Shown: positions 1-7,687 of the stretch, in pieces
Layout of the letters: every line of letters begins with the position of its first letter
Numbering within the stretch: the stretch's first letter is position 1
Assembly (NCBI GenBank): GCA_947625015.1
Contig: CANQMR010000025.1
Location: 1-49,369 of the forward strand
Direction of reading: 5' to 3'
DNA from: an uncultured Lachnospiraceae bacterium
GTDB lineage: Bacteria > Bacillota > Clostridia > Lachnospirales > Lachnospiraceae
DNA: 49,369 bases
Position numbers and translations under genes: made by a program
The notes under the pieces: model-generated
The model's database searches: none
The model's input: the letters and a program-made list of their open reading frames with translations, nothing else
What the model was told of the DNA's origin: nothing

Positions 1-167
1 TTCAGCAGTGTGGATTTACCCGAACCGGAAGGACCGAGAAGCACGCAGAATTCTCCCTTTGCCACAGAGAAGCTGAGTCCCCGAAGCACCTCCTGTTTGG
101 TATCTCCGCTGCCGAAGGATTTTGTGAGGTCAACGATTTCCAAAAAATTTTTCTCTTGCTCCGGCAT
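1..167 (-). CDS. ABC transporter ATP-binding protein (partial, N-terminal 55 residues)
   Basis: The window edge cuts this gene after about 55 codons. The translated start reads MPEQEKNFLEIVDLTKSFGS and reaches a perfect Walker A motif, GPSGSGKST, at about residues 45-53, so it is an ABC ATPase. The short leader before the first beta strand and the LRGLSFSVAKGEF segment resemble the MacB/LolD/FtsE-like class that works with FtsX-type permeases; that subclass is inference. An AGGAG site lies about 11 nt before the ATG. The gene starts 19 nt after the HMA-protein stop, so the two probably share an mRNA. A permease gene would be expected beyond the left edge. Confidence 0.9.
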   Translation of the reverse strand, partial: MPEQEKNFLEIVDLTKSFGSGDTKQEVLRGLSFSVAKGEFCVLLGPSGSGKSTLL

Positions 168-186
168 ATGTAAAACCACTCCTTTC

Positions 187-441
187 TTATCTGTGAAACA
201 GCGAAAAGCCTTTTTTCTCGTAAGGCTCGGTATGTATTCCCGTGACGGTGTATCCGAACTTTTCAATTATTTCTTTCAGCTTTGCATTATTAAGCGGAAT
301 TTCAGCAAGGATTTCCGTTTTGCCTTTGCTATGGGAAGATGTGACTTTCTTGACTTTGAAATTCTGCCGTACTGCATCATTGATATGCGCCTCACACATA
401 CCACACATCATGCCGTCAATTTTGACTGTTATCTTATTCAT
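187..441 (-). CDS. Heavy-metal-associated (HMA) domain protein
   Basis: An 84-residue protein that is essentially one HMA domain. The metal-binding loop is GMMCGMCEAH at about residues 10-19, with the CxxC pair that binds Cu(I), Zn or Cd in CopZ-like chaperones and P-type ATPase N-termini. The usual beta-alpha-beta-beta-alpha-beta pattern can be followed up to the GYTVTGIHTEPY segment. It ends KKGFSLFHR, slightly longer than a typical 70-residue chaperone. It is cotranscribed with an ABC ATPase rather than a copper ATPase, so metal sensing or delivery tied to an ABC exporter is possible; the metal is unknown. The promoter upstream carries a palindromic operator and an intervening terminator. 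Confidence 0.85.
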   Translation of the reverse strand: MNKITVKIDGMMCGMCEAHINDAVRQNFKVKKVTSSHSKGKTEILAEIPLNNAKLKEIIEKFGYTVTGIHTEPYEKKGFSLFHR

Positions 442-524
442 TGCTCATCTGTCCTTTCCTGTTTACAACTCCGGCTGATACGGTGCACTGATGAAACCGT
501 CCTTTTCCAGTGTGAACTCAATGA

Positions 525-540
525 GTTAGTAGCAACTAAC
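525..540 (-). promoter_or_regulatory. Palindromic operator-like site, copy 1
   Basis: GTTAGTAGCAACTAAC has perfect 6-bp arms (GTTAGT/ACTAAC) around 4 bp. The same palindrome with one changed spacer base recurs at 654-669. It lies between the terminator at 551-573 and the HMA gene. The cognate regulator is not in the window; a metal-responsive repressor is a guess from the HMA gene. Confidence 0.55.
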
Positions 541-550
541 CGTCATCTCT

Positions 551-573
551 AAAAAAACCGCTCCGCAGAGCGG
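551..573 (-). terminator. Rho-independent terminator upstream of the HMA gene
   Basis: On the minus strand CCGCTC-TGCG-GAGCGG is followed by seven T. It lies about 95 nt downstream of the predicted start site of the promoter at 674-702 and 110 nt before the HMA gene, so it either ends a short transcript or attenuates the HMA operon. It could also end nrdR mRNA. Confidence 0.75.
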
Positions 574-667
574 CATACCTATCCATATATTTTCAAGCAA
601 TCGAAAGCAATCACCACAAAATGTAAAAATAGGATTTCTATATTCCGCAGAGAGTTAGTAGTAACTA
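551..667 (-). ncRNA. Possible short RNA or attenuated leader
   Basis: A consensus-like promoter (674-702) and a strong terminator (551-573) bracket about 115 nt with no convincing gene. The RNA would begin inside the palindrome at 654-669. The sequence CTCTGCGGA occurs near its 5' end and again in the terminator stem. It may be a small RNA or simply the leader of the HMA operon; no known RNA family was recognised. Confidence 0.3.
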
Positions 668-669
668 AC
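654..669 (-). promoter_or_regulatory. Palindromic operator-like site, copy 2, over the start site
   Basis: GTTAGTAGTAACTAAC, perfect 6-bp arms. It begins 5 bp downstream of the -10 box at 674-679 and so covers the predicted start point, the classical position for a repressor. It is 129 bp from copy 1. Confidence 0.65.
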
Positions 670-673
670 CATT

Positions 674-702
674 ATGATATCACACCTTTTTTACATAGTC
701 AA
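674..702 (-). promoter_or_regulatory. Sigma-A-type promoter for the HMA leader
   Basis: Minus strand: TTGACT (697-702), 17 bp, TATCAT (674-679). It starts only 11 bp after the nrdR stop codon, so the region downstream has its own promoter. Confidence 0.7.
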
Positions 703-713
703 GAAAACAACCA

Positions 714-1163
714 TTAATTTAACAATTTCTTCAGCTCGTCCATAAAAGTATTGACATCCTTGAACTCACGATAAACCGAAGCGAAACGCACATAAGCCAC
801 CTGGTCCATAGCCTTCAATTCATCCATCACCAGCTCGCCGATTACCGTACTTTCCACTTCTTTCTGCTCTAAATTAAATACCTTTGTCTCGATGCGGTCT
901 ATGCATTTTTCAATATCTTCCACAGAAATGGGACGCTTATGACAGGACTTTAGCACGCCGGCCTCAATCTTGGACCTGTCATATGCCTCCCTAATTTTAT
1001 CCTTCTTGATAATAATTAAAGGTATCGTCTCTACTTTTTCATAAGTGGTAAAACGCTTGCCGCAGTCGTCACATTCCCTTCTTCTCCGAATGGAACTGTT
1101 ATCATCTGCCGGTCTTGAATCAATTACTCTCGTGTTATCCTCGCCACAAAATGGACATTTCAT
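714..1163 (-). CDS. nrdR: Transcriptional repressor NrdR
   Basis: At 149 residues it has the normal length of NrdR, the ATP/dATP-sensing repressor of ribonucleotide reductase genes. The N-terminal zinc ribbon is complete: CPFC at residues 3-6 and CDDC at about 31-34, followed by GKRFTTYE. The ATP-cone domain follows from about residue 49 ([19 protein letters not shown]). It lies 61 bp after ylmC on the same strand, the usual clostridial pairing, and probably shares its mRNA. No nrd structural gene is in the window, so its targets are elsewhere. Identification is secure. Confidence 0.97.
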   Translation of the reverse strand: MKCPFCGEDNTRVIDSRPADDNSSIRRRRECDDCGKRFTTYEKVETIPLIIIKKDKIREAYDRSKIEAGVLKSCHKRPISVEDIEKCIDRIETKVFNLEQKEVESTVIGELVMDELKAMDQVAYVRFASVYREFKDVNTFMDELKKLLN

Positions 1164-1224
1164 ATTGGTATCCTCCTCATCTGTTCCTTTATTGGGTTCT
1201 GCATATTATACAGTCCTTATGTTC

Positions 1225-1482
1225 TCAGTCTTCCTTCATTATGGCATCCTCTAAACAGATATCTACTAAAATGATATCCGGCCCAATCCGCACCACATCA
1301 CAAAACCGGATATAGTAGCGAAGGCATCTGCCAAAGCAAGAAAAAAAGTGTACCGGTGCCGGGACAATCAATGCGCAAATCTGCCCGTTGCAGGGATCAA
1401 ATTCTATGTCTGCCACACAGCCGATTCTCTTGCAGTCCTTACAATTAATTACTTCCTTCTGCTTTAAATCAAAAAAGGTCAT
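1225..1482 (-). CDS. YlmC/YmxH family PRC-barrel sporulation protein
   Basis: An 85-residue PRC-barrel-like protein. The pattern of an initial LKQKEVINxxDxxRIG stretch, a central PxxGQICALIVP strand and a DVVRIGPDIILVD end matches the YlmC/YmxH family, which is widespread in spore formers and often sits next to nrdR in Clostridia. Three cysteines (CKDC and GC, residues 14-22) are not part of the barrel core. The ribosome site is weak (GGCGG four bases before the ATG). The molecular role of the family is not known to me beyond its association with sporulation. Confidence 0.8.
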   Translation of the reverse strand: MTFFDLKQKEVINCKDCKRIGCVADIEFDPCNGQICALIVPAPVHFFSCFGRCLRYYIRFCDVVRIGPDIILVDICLEDAIMKED

Positions 1483-1749
1483 AATTCCGCCAAATTCATG
1501 TTATCATAACAATATATGCTATTCTTTTTACAAATAATACATAAAACTTGTGATTTACATAATATGGACTTTTTAAATTATACATGATTTCCAAAAAAAA
1601 ATCCACTAATTTCTTAAGATTTTGTGAAAAACTTTCCAGCGCAGGATTTTTTGTGTTAGAATAGACTAGACCTTTGCGATATTGTAAAAAGGCTTGCAAA
1701 GGCACACAGCAAATCATTCCCAACGGAATAAAAATATAAGAGGTATCAA

Positions 1750-2622
1750 ATGAAAGAAAAAGATCATAAAAAAGAAACTGCTGCAAAGCAGGAAGACAAC
1801 CGAAAAGAGGAGCTCGACGCGGCACAGAAAAACAGCCGAAAAGAGGAATCCGACGCAGCGCAGAAAGACAACCGGAAAGAGGAATCGTATAAGGAGGACT
1901 CTTTAGCGCTTGTCGGGCTTTCCCCAAAGGAAAAACTGGCCTATTACCGGAAAAATTACCAGCAACGCACAGCCTCCATGGAAAAAAAAGAAAAATTCCT
2001 ATACACCCTGCAATATTATAAGTGGTATTTCTTAGGCGCACTGGCTCTTCTTGTATGCCTTTGCTGGGTGGGGAAAACAGTTTACACAGCCACCCTGCCG
2101 GTAAAACTCCGGGTTGCTATATTAAACGACACAGAGAACACGAAGGCAAAGGATTATATCAGCAAAAGCTTCCGCGAATATTATCATCTCGGAAAAAGAA
2201 ACCGCTTTATAGTATATACCGATTTAGAGGTCTCCCCTGTTGAAAATGTGAACGAGGTGGGCCTGACCATGAACGATTACCAGACCATCGGCTATTACAA
2301 TACCACAAATATGATTGATGTGATTATCGGAAACAGAAATGCCCTGCGGGTATACGCCTCCTCTGACGACACCACAGCCATCGACCTCAGCATGGACGAA
2401 GAACTATATAGCCAGATTGAGGAACATGTTGTTACCATGACGGATTCTAAGAAAGTAAAAAATGAGGGCAAACCCTATGCCGCTGCCATTGATATCAGCG
2501 ATACAGAATTTGCCCGGGGATGTGGTCTGTCTTATGAACAGGTATATCTGATGATTCCCAGCTCCAAATTTCAGGATAATGAGCGAACCCTTAACCTGAT
2601 TAAAATGATTTTTGGTCTGTAG
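1750..2622 (+). CDS. Unrecognised single-pass membrane protein with charged N-terminal repeats
   Basis: A 290-residue protein I do not recognise. The first 50 residues are hydrophilic and hold a 12-residue repeat, roughly DNRKEExDAAQK, in two full units and one partial unit; in DNA these are 36-bp repeats at 1795-1830, 1831-1866 and a partial one to about 1890. One membrane helix follows at about residues 97-117 (WYFLGALALLVCLCWVGKTVY), preceded by KK and YYK, so the long C-terminal part is probably outside. That part (VKLRVAILNDTENTKAK onward) is globular, mixed alpha/beta, and without cysteine pairs. Its stop codon and that of convergent rnfB share a hairpin. The preceding 267 bp (1483-1749) show no further gene. 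Confidence 0.75.
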   Translation: MKEKDHKKETAAKQEDNRKEELDAAQKNSRKEESDAAQKDNRKEESYKEDSLALVGLSPKEKLAYYRKNYQQRTASMEKKEKFLYTLQYYKWYFLGALALLVCLCWVGKTVYTATLPVKLRVAILNDTENTKAKDYISKSFREYYHLGKRNRFIVYTDLEVSPVENVNEVGLTMNDYQTIGYYNTTNMIDVIIGNRNALRVYASSDDTTAIDLSMDEELYSQIEEHVVTMTDSKKVKNEGKPYAAAIDISDTEFARGCGLSYEQVYLMIPSSKFQDNERTLNLIKMIFGL

Positions 2623-2645
2623 CCGGACTACAAATAGTCAGGCTA
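2620..2645. terminator. Hairpin spanning two convergent stop codons
   Basis: TAGCC-G-GACTA, loop CAAA, TAGTC-A-GGCTA: a stem of two 5-bp blocks separated by one mismatch. The outer five bases include the plus-strand TAG (2620-2622) and the minus-strand TAG (2643-2645). Neither side has a T-run, so termination strength is uncertain. Confidence 0.5.
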
Positions 2646-3431
2646 CAATATCACCTTAACCGGACACTTTTCCTTACAGGTGCCGCAGCCGGTACACTTG
2701 GACTGGTCGATATGGGCCAGATTATTCTCCACTGTAATTGCCTCAGCCGGACAGTTCTTAGCGCATAATCCGCAGCCGATACAGCCGGCCTGGCAGACCT
2801 TTTTCACTTCTACTCCCTTGTCCTTTGAACTGCATTTTACATGGCAGACAGAATCCACAGGCACCAATTCAATCAGGTGTCTCGGACACTGGGCCACGCA
2901 TTTGCCGCACGCCTTGCATTTCTCCGGATCAACTACCGCAATCCCGTCCACAATTTCAATTGCGCCAAAGGGACACGCCTTCTTACAGCTTCCAAAGCCC
3001 AGACAGCCATAGGTACACGCCTTGGCTCCCCCGCCGGGATTGTTAAGGGCGACAGAGCAATCCTCCTGCCCTACATACTCATAATTATCTTTTGCTGCCT
3101 CGCAGGTTCCCGCGCATTTCACATATGCCGTAAGCGGAACAGAATCTCCGGCCTCCACGCCCATAATCTTACCAATCGCCTGGGCGCATGGCTCGCCTCC
3201 CACCGGACAGCTATTTACCTTTGCCTCGCCTTTGGCAATAGCGGCCGCCAGACCGTCACAGCCGGGAAATCCACAGCCGCCGCAGTTATTGCCGGGAAGA
3301 CAGCTTCGTACCGCCGCTTCTCTCTCATCTACCTGAACCGCAAATTTTTCTCCGGCAATCCCTAAGAGAATACCGATGATAACGCCGGTTCCTCCCACAA
3401 CTACCATAGCCAGTATAATTGATGCTGCCAT
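2643..3431 (-). CDS. rnfB: Rnf complex subunit B (RnfB)
   Basis: The ferredoxin-like subunit of the Rnf complex, which couples electron flow from reduced ferredoxin to NAD+ with Na+ or H+ export. An N-terminal membrane helix (about residues 3-26) is followed by the Fe-S domain with C-GNNCGGCGFPGCDGLA (about 44-60) and then several 4Fe-4S motifs in the C-terminal half, including CKACGKCVAQCP, CIGCGLCAKNCP and CTGCGTCKEKCP. The ATG at 3431 is preferred over the one at 3437, because AGGAGGG directly abuts the latter and is correctly spaced for the former. It is the last gene of the rnfCDGEAB order, 11 nt after rnfA. Confidence 0.96.
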   Translation of the reverse strand: MAASIILAMVVVGGTGVIIGILLGIAGEKFAVQVDEREAAVRSCLPGNNCGGCGFPGCDGLAAAIAKGEAKVNSCPVGGEPCAQAIGKIMGVEAGDSVPLTAYVKCAGTCEAAKDNYEYVGQEDCSVALNNPGGGAKACTYGCLGFGSCKKACPFGAIEIVDGIAVVDPEKCKACGKCVAQCPRHLIELVPVDSVCHVKCSSKDKGVEVKKVCQAGCIGCGLCAKNCPAEAITVENNLAHIDQSKCTGCGTCKEKCPVKVIL

Positions 3432-3442
3432 ATCCATCCCTC

Positions 3443-4018
3443 CTATTTTATCAGCCCGGAAAATCCGAAAAATGCCATTGCCATCAAACCGGCGGTAATC
3501 AGCACAATCGGGGTTCCCTTAAAGGATTCCGGCACATCATTATATTCTATCTTTTCGCGGATACCCGCCATAATCACAATAGCAACCGTAAACCCTACCG
3601 CAGTACCAAATCCGTTGATGACTGAGGTAATAAAATCATAAGATTTCTGTACATTAATCAAGGCAACGCCAAGCACTGCGCAGTTAGTGGTAATCAGGGG
3701 AAGATACACCCCAAGAGCCGAATACAGCGGCGGCAGAACCTTCTTTAAAAACATCTCCACAAACTGTACCAGCCCCGCGATAACCAGAATAAACACAATC
3801 GTCTGCAAATAGGTAATATTCAATTTCTCCAATATAAATGTGTAAATCAGGCTGGTGACCGCTGAAGCTATCGTGATGACAAAGATTACCGCGCCGCCCA
3901 TTCCGGCTGCCGTATCTACCTTCTTTGACACGCCGATAAAGGGACAAAGTCCCAAAAACTGGCTTAATACCACATTATTCACCAACGCTGCCCCAATCGC
4001 TATTAAAAATAAATTCAT
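3443..4018 (-). CDS. rnfA: Rnf complex subunit A (RnfA)
   Basis: A 191-residue polytopic membrane subunit of the Rnf complex with about six helices. The segment NNVVLSQFLGLCPFIGVSKK (about residues 14-33) carries the conserved Cys of the RnfA/RnfE pair, whose two halves hold an intramembrane iron-sulfur centre according to the family's structural work. It starts 3 nt after the rnfE stop with GGAGGCG as ribosome site, so translation is coupled. RnfA and RnfE are paralogues inserted in opposite orientations; the second conserved Cys motif, TNCAVLG, is at about residues 111-117. Confidence 0.96.
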   Translation of the reverse strand: MNLFLIAIGAALVNNVVLSQFLGLCPFIGVSKKVDTAAGMGGAVIFVITIASAVTSLIYTFILEKLNITYLQTIVFILVIAGLVQFVEMFLKKVLPPLYSALGVYLPLITTNCAVLGVALINVQKSYDFITSVINGFGTAVGFTVAIVIMAGIREKIEYNDVPESFKGTPIVLITAGLMAMAFFGFSGLIK

Positions 4019-4021
4019 CTT

Positions 4022-4750
4022 TTACGCCTCCTTCGCAGCATCCTTTTCCCGCTTTACGCTTTCCTCAGTAAATGCTTTTCCGCCACAAAATGTATTCGGA
4101 CATCCGGCGCAGCCCTCCTCGCGTTCACAAACTGTAACAGAGGCTCCCGCCTTTTTTGCCTTATGAATCCGCACCTTATTCTGTGCGGCAATCAAAAACG
4201 CCAGAACAAAAAATGCCCCCGGAGCTAAGATTAAAATAGTCAACGGCTCATAGCTTTCCGGCATAATCCGGAAATTAAAAATGGTACCGTTGCCAAGCAG
4301 CTCGCGGAAAATACCAATCGAGGTAAGGCCGATGGTAAAGCCAAGCCCCATGCCAATACCGTCAAACATGGAAAGCCATATGGAATTTTTAGAGGCAAAG
4401 CTCTCCGCCCTGCCCAAGATAATACAGTTTACCACAATCAGAGGAATATAGATTCCCAGACTGTCATATAAGGATGGTACAAATCCCTCTAACAAAAACT
4501 GTACAATAGTAACAAAGGAAGCAATTACTACAATATAGGCTGGAATCCGCACTTTATCCGGAATCACCTTCCGAAGCATGGAAATCATCATATTGCTGAG
4601 AACTAAAATCACCGTAGTGGTCAGCCCCATTCCCACGCCGTTAATGGCGGAGGTTGTAACCGCCATAGTCGGACACATGCCTAACATCTGCACAAATGTG
4701 GGATTTTCTGTAATCATACCGCATTTTAAACGTTCAACCGTCTTATTCAT
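4022..4750 (-). CDS. rnfE: Rnf complex subunit E (RnfE) with cysteine-rich tail
   Basis: A 242-residue Rnf membrane subunit, paralogous to RnfA. The motifs ENPTFVQMLGMCPTMAVTT near residue 20 and VVNCIILGRAES near residue 110 supply the conserved cysteines. The hydrophobic core ends at about residue 195, after FFVLAFLIAAQNK. The rest is a hydrophilic tail with the cysteine cluster C-x5-C-x2-C-x4-C (CEREEGCAGCPNTFC), which could bind zinc or an iron-sulfur cluster; I cannot tell from sequence. The E. coli homologue RsxE, as I remember it, lacks such a cluster. It lies between rnfG and rnfA with a strong GGAGGAGG ribosome site. Confidence 0.95.
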   Translation of the reverse strand: MNKTVERLKCGMITENPTFVQMLGMCPTMAVTTSAINGVGMGLTTTVILVLSNMMISMLRKVIPDKVRIPAYIVVIASFVTIVQFLLEGFVPSLYDSLGIYIPLIVVNCIILGRAESFASKNSIWLSMFDGIGMGLGFTIGLTSIGIFRELLGNGTIFNFRIMPESYEPLTILILAPGAFFVLAFLIAAQNKVRIHKAKKAGASVTVCEREEGCAGCPNTFCGGKAFTEESVKREKDAAKEA

Positions 4751-4768
4751 CGTTCCTCCTCCTTCCCA

Positions 4769-5362
4769 CTACTTCATATTCTTCACATAATATAAACCTG
4801 CGTTGACGCCGTTCACCACTGCGTTGGTGGTTATGGTGGCGCCGGACAGAGCATCGATTTCCTCGTCGGATGCGGAACCATTTTTCGTATAACTGAATTT
4901 CTCCACATTCCGGCCCGCAAACTGTTTCTTAAAGGTATCCTCGTTGGCCTTCATGCCAAGTCCCGCAGTCTCGCTTAAGGAAAGGAACGAAATACCGTTC
5001 ACCGTTCCGTCTGTCTTAACTCCCATGGCAAACTGCACATCGCCGCCATAGCCTTCATGGTCCGTCACCGTAAGCACATATCCGGCAGGATTCCCCGACT
5101 TGTCAAGAACTGTCATAATCTCTTCAACGGTTGCATCAAGTCCCTGCTTATCCGTAATGTCTGCAAGCACATTCTCGTCTAATTCCATTTCCTCAAAGGA
5201 ATCCGCCTCGGCAAATACCGCCTTATACGCCTCCTCCTTGGCCTTTTGCTGCTCCTTTGCAATCGGCTCTTTAGTCACCTCATAGACGGTGCCTAACAAA
5301 AGCCCCGCAATCAGCGTAATGACTAAAAGGGAAATGGTGTTGCGAATACTTTCACTACTCAT
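4769..5362 (-). CDS. rnfG: Rnf complex subunit G (RnfG)
   Basis: A 197-residue membrane-anchored flavoprotein subunit of Rnf. One N-terminal helix (TISLLVITLIAGLLLGTVY) is followed by the extracytoplasmic FMN-binding domain. The flavinylation motif is ALSGATITTNAVVNGV near residues 170-185; the Thr after SGAT is the expected FMN attachment site, made by ApbE, encoded at 9230-10303. The ATG at 5362 is chosen because GGAAAGGGGGCGG lies 4-5 nt upstream; it overlaps the end of rnfD by 8 nt. A start at 5383 is possible but has no ribosome site. Confidence 0.95.
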   Translation of the reverse strand: MSSESIRNTISLLVITLIAGLLLGTVYEVTKEPIAKEQQKAKEEAYKAVFAEADSFEEMELDENVLADITDKQGLDATVEEIMTVLDKSGNPAGYVLTVTDHEGYGGDVQFAMGVKTDGTVNGISFLSLSETAGLGMKANEDTFKKQFAGRNVEKFSYTKNGSASDEEIDALSGATITTNAVVNGVNAGLYYVKNMK

Positions 5363-6308
5363 GCTTTTCCGCCCCCTTTCCAAAAGACTTTGGAACAGTC
5401 ACCCGCTCAATCAACGGCACCAAAAGATTGGAAAGGATAATGGCATAGGACACGCCCTCTGCCGAGCCGCCGAAGGTTCGGAACAAAAAGGTCAAAAAGC
5501 CCAACAGAACGCCGAAAATTATCTTTCCCTTCGGCGTAATGGGCGATGTCACATAATCGGTAGCCATAAAAAAGGCGCCTAACATCAACCCGCCGCCAAA
5601 CAAATGGGCTAACAGGAAGGTAAGGTCTAAACTCCTTCCCACCGCAAAGGAATAAATCATCAAAAATACGGAAAAGGAACCCAGATAATATACCGGAATC
5701 CGGTAGTTGATTACCTTGCGCACAATTAAGAAGATACCGCCAATCAGCAGCGCCACCGCGGAGGTCTCGCCAATGGTTCCGGCTGTAGTACCCAAAAACA
5801 TGGAGAGTACATCAGCCCCCTCCCCTGCCTTAAGCTGCGCTAACGGCGTCGCCGTAGTAACCGCATCATAGGTAAAGGTCGTCATTCTTCCGGTAAAGGA
5901 TATGAGCAGAAAACATCTGGCTCCTAGTGCCGGGTTCATAAAATTCTGCCCTAATCCGCCAAAGAGCTGTTTCACAATGATAATGGCAAAAAAGCTGCCA
6001 AGAATCGGAATCCAGAACGGAACATCCGGCGGCAGGTTTAAGGCCAATAACAGTCCGGTAACTACCGCTGACAAATCGCCAACCGTCACCTTTTTATGTA
6101 TCAGTTTTTGAAATCCGGCTTCGAAAATCACACAACTGATTATGGAAATCAGCACAACCACCAATGCCTTTATTCCAAAATTATAAATACCAAAAATGGT
6201 AGCAGGCATTAAGGCTACAATCACCTGCCCCATCAGCTTTGTCGTACTTGCCCAATCCCGTATATGGGGAGAGGATGAAATCTTCATCGTATAGTCCAAA
6301 ATGTCCAC
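5355..6308 (-). CDS. rnfD: Rnf complex subunit D (RnfD)
   Basis: A 317-residue integral membrane subunit of Rnf, NqrB/RnfD family, with about nine or ten predicted helices. The second covalent FMN of the complex is normally held by a Thr in an ST/GATPL-type motif; here it reads AVTTATPLAQLK near residue 160, so the acceptor Thr is present. GGLGQNFMNPALGARCFLLIS just before it is the usual family landmark. It follows rnfC by 3 nt and overlaps rnfG by 8 nt. ApbE encoded about 3 kb away is the likely modifying enzyme. Confidence 0.96.
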   Translation of the reverse strand: MDILDYTMKISSSPHIRDWASTTKLMGQVIVALMPATIFGIYNFGIKALVVVLISIISCVIFEAGFQKLIHKKVTVGDLSAVVTGLLLALNLPPDVPFWIPILGSFFAIIIVKQLFGGLGQNFMNPALGARCFLLISFTGRMTTFTYDAVTTATPLAQLKAGEGADVLSMFLGTTAGTIGETSAVALLIGGIFLIVRKVINYRIPVYYLGSFSVFLMIYSFAVGRSLDLTFLLAHLFGGGLMLGAFFMATDYVTSPITPKGKIIFGVLLGFLTFLFRTFGGSAEGVSYAIILSNLLVPLIERVTVPKSFGKGAEKHE

Positions 6309-6311
6309 CTC

Positions 6312-7634
6312 CTATCTCTTTCTGTTTGCCAGGACCTGCTTTCGGGTTCCTGCTATAATCTGAGTCAGATGACGCTTGGCCGGACAGACATAAGAACAGC
6401 AGCCGCACTCGCAGCATTCCATACCGTCACATTTTACAAATTCCTCCAAATCGCCATGGGAAGCAATATCCGCTAACTTATTCGGCATAACTCTTCCCGG
6501 ACAAACCTCGACACATCTGCCGCACCGGATACAGTTAGAGGGCTCCACTTCTGATACCTCGTCTTCCCTGAAGCAAAGCAGCGCCGAAGAACCCTTTACA
6601 ATCGGAACATCTAAGGAAAACATTGCTTTTCCCATCATAGGCCCGCCGGAAATGATTTTTCCCGGATCTTCAATGTTAAAGCCTCCCATTGCATCGATCA
6701 GCTCCCGTGCGTTGGTCCCTAACCGCACCCGGAAATTAGCCGTATCATTAACCGCATCGCCGGTAACGGTGACGATTCTCTCATAAAGGGGCCTTCCCTC
6801 AATCAGCGCATTATAAATAGCCACAATGGTGTCAATATTGTGGACAATGCACCCTACATCCGCCGGCAGCATGGAAGAATTAATCTGCCTGCCGGTATTG
6901 GCATAGATTAACTGCCGCTCCGCGCCCTGCGGATATTTGGTCTTAACCGGACGAACCGTAATATTGTCAATATCCTTAGTAAGCTCTGTAAGCTTTGCTA
7001 TTGCCTCCGGCTTGTTATCCTCTATGGCGATAATTCCCTTTGCCTTATCAAACAGATTGATGACAATCTGAAGGCCGGTTACAATCTTATTGGGAACCTC
7101 TATCATTCTCCGGTAATCCGACGTCAAATAAGGTTCACATTCTGCGCCGTTGACAATAATCGTATCAATATCATCCTCATTCTTTGGCGACAGCTTCACA
7201 TGGGTAGGAAATCCTGCTCCGCCCATACCCACGATTCCGGCCTCCTTAATCGCATCCTTAACATCTTCTCTGTACAATTGGTCAAGAGGCTTAATATTCT
7301 CGCTAAAATCCACCTCTTCAAACAAACCGTCATTGTCAATCACAATGGAATTGACCTTCGTCCCCGCCGCTGTCATTCTGGGTTCAATCGTCTTAACCGT
7401 ACCGGACACACCGGAATGAATATTGGCGGATACAAATCCCTCTGCCTCTGCAATCTTCTGCCCCACCAATACCCTGTCGCCTTTTTTCACCAATGGCGCC
7501 GCCGGCGCCCCAATATGCTGTGATAAAGGATATACGGCATCCCCTTTGGGCAGATAATCGCGGATCTCCTTATCCTTGGACAAATCCTTCCCGTCATAGG
7601 GATGGATTCCTCCGGAAAATGTTAATAAACCCAT
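6312..7634 (-). CDS. rnfC: Rnf complex subunit C (RnfC)
   Basis: The 440-residue cytoplasmic NADH- and FMN-binding subunit of Rnf and first gene of the operon. It starts with the family motif GLLTFSGGIHPYDGK. The Rossmann/NADH region has GIVGMGGAGFPTHVKLSP and NGAECEPYLTSDYR. Two 4Fe-4S motifs close the protein: CIRCGRCVEVCPGR and CDGMECCECGCCSYVCPAKR. The ATG at 7634 is preferred over 7655 because GAGGTAAGG sits 3-4 nt before it and the family sequence starts there. Clostridial RnfC lacks the long alanine-rich tail of the gammaproteobacterial protein, as here. Confidence 0.96.
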   Translation of the reverse strand: MGLLTFSGGIHPYDGKDLSKDKEIRDYLPKGDAVYPLSQHIGAPAAPLVKKGDRVLVGQKIAEAEGFVSANIHSGVSGTVKTIEPRMTAAGTKVNSIVIDNDGLFEEVDFSENIKPLDQLYREDVKDAIKEAGIVGMGGAGFPTHVKLSPKNEDDIDTIIVNGAECEPYLTSDYRRMIEVPNKIVTGLQIVINLFDKAKGIIAIEDNKPEAIAKLTELTKDIDNITVRPVKTKYPQGAERQLIYANTGRQINSSMLPADVGCIVHNIDTIVAIYNALIEGRPLYERIVTVTGDAVNDTANFRVRLGTNARELIDAMGGFNIEDPGKIISGGPMMGKAMFSLDVPIVKGSSALLCFREDEVSEVEPSNCIRCGRCVEVCPGRVMPNKLADIASHGDLEEFVKCDGMECCECGCCSYVCPAKRHLTQIIAGTRKQVLANRKR

Positions 7635-7660
7635 TTGCCTTACCTCACTCTGCATAAAAT

Positions 7661-7674
7661 CACTACTTGTAGTG
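7661..7674 (-). promoter_or_regulatory. Short palindrome in the rnf leader
   Basis: CACTAC-TT-GTAGTG is a perfect inverted repeat with 2-bp centre, starting 14 bp downstream of the -10 box. It may be an operator or a small leader hairpin. It does not resemble a Rex site. Confidence 0.35.
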
Positions 7675-7687
7675 TCTCACTATCCCC

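Noticed and set aside
1496-2041. A 181-codon minus-strand frame over the unknown plus-strand gene
   Set aside because: It is cysteine-, proline- and arginine-rich, with repeated IPLFGC-like stretches that mirror the repeats of the opposite strand, and no ribosome site; it is the antisense shadow of the gene at 1750.
7661-7674. Rex operator for rnf
   Set aside because: CACTAC-TT-GTAGTG lacks the TTGTGA/TTGTTA half-sites of Rex.
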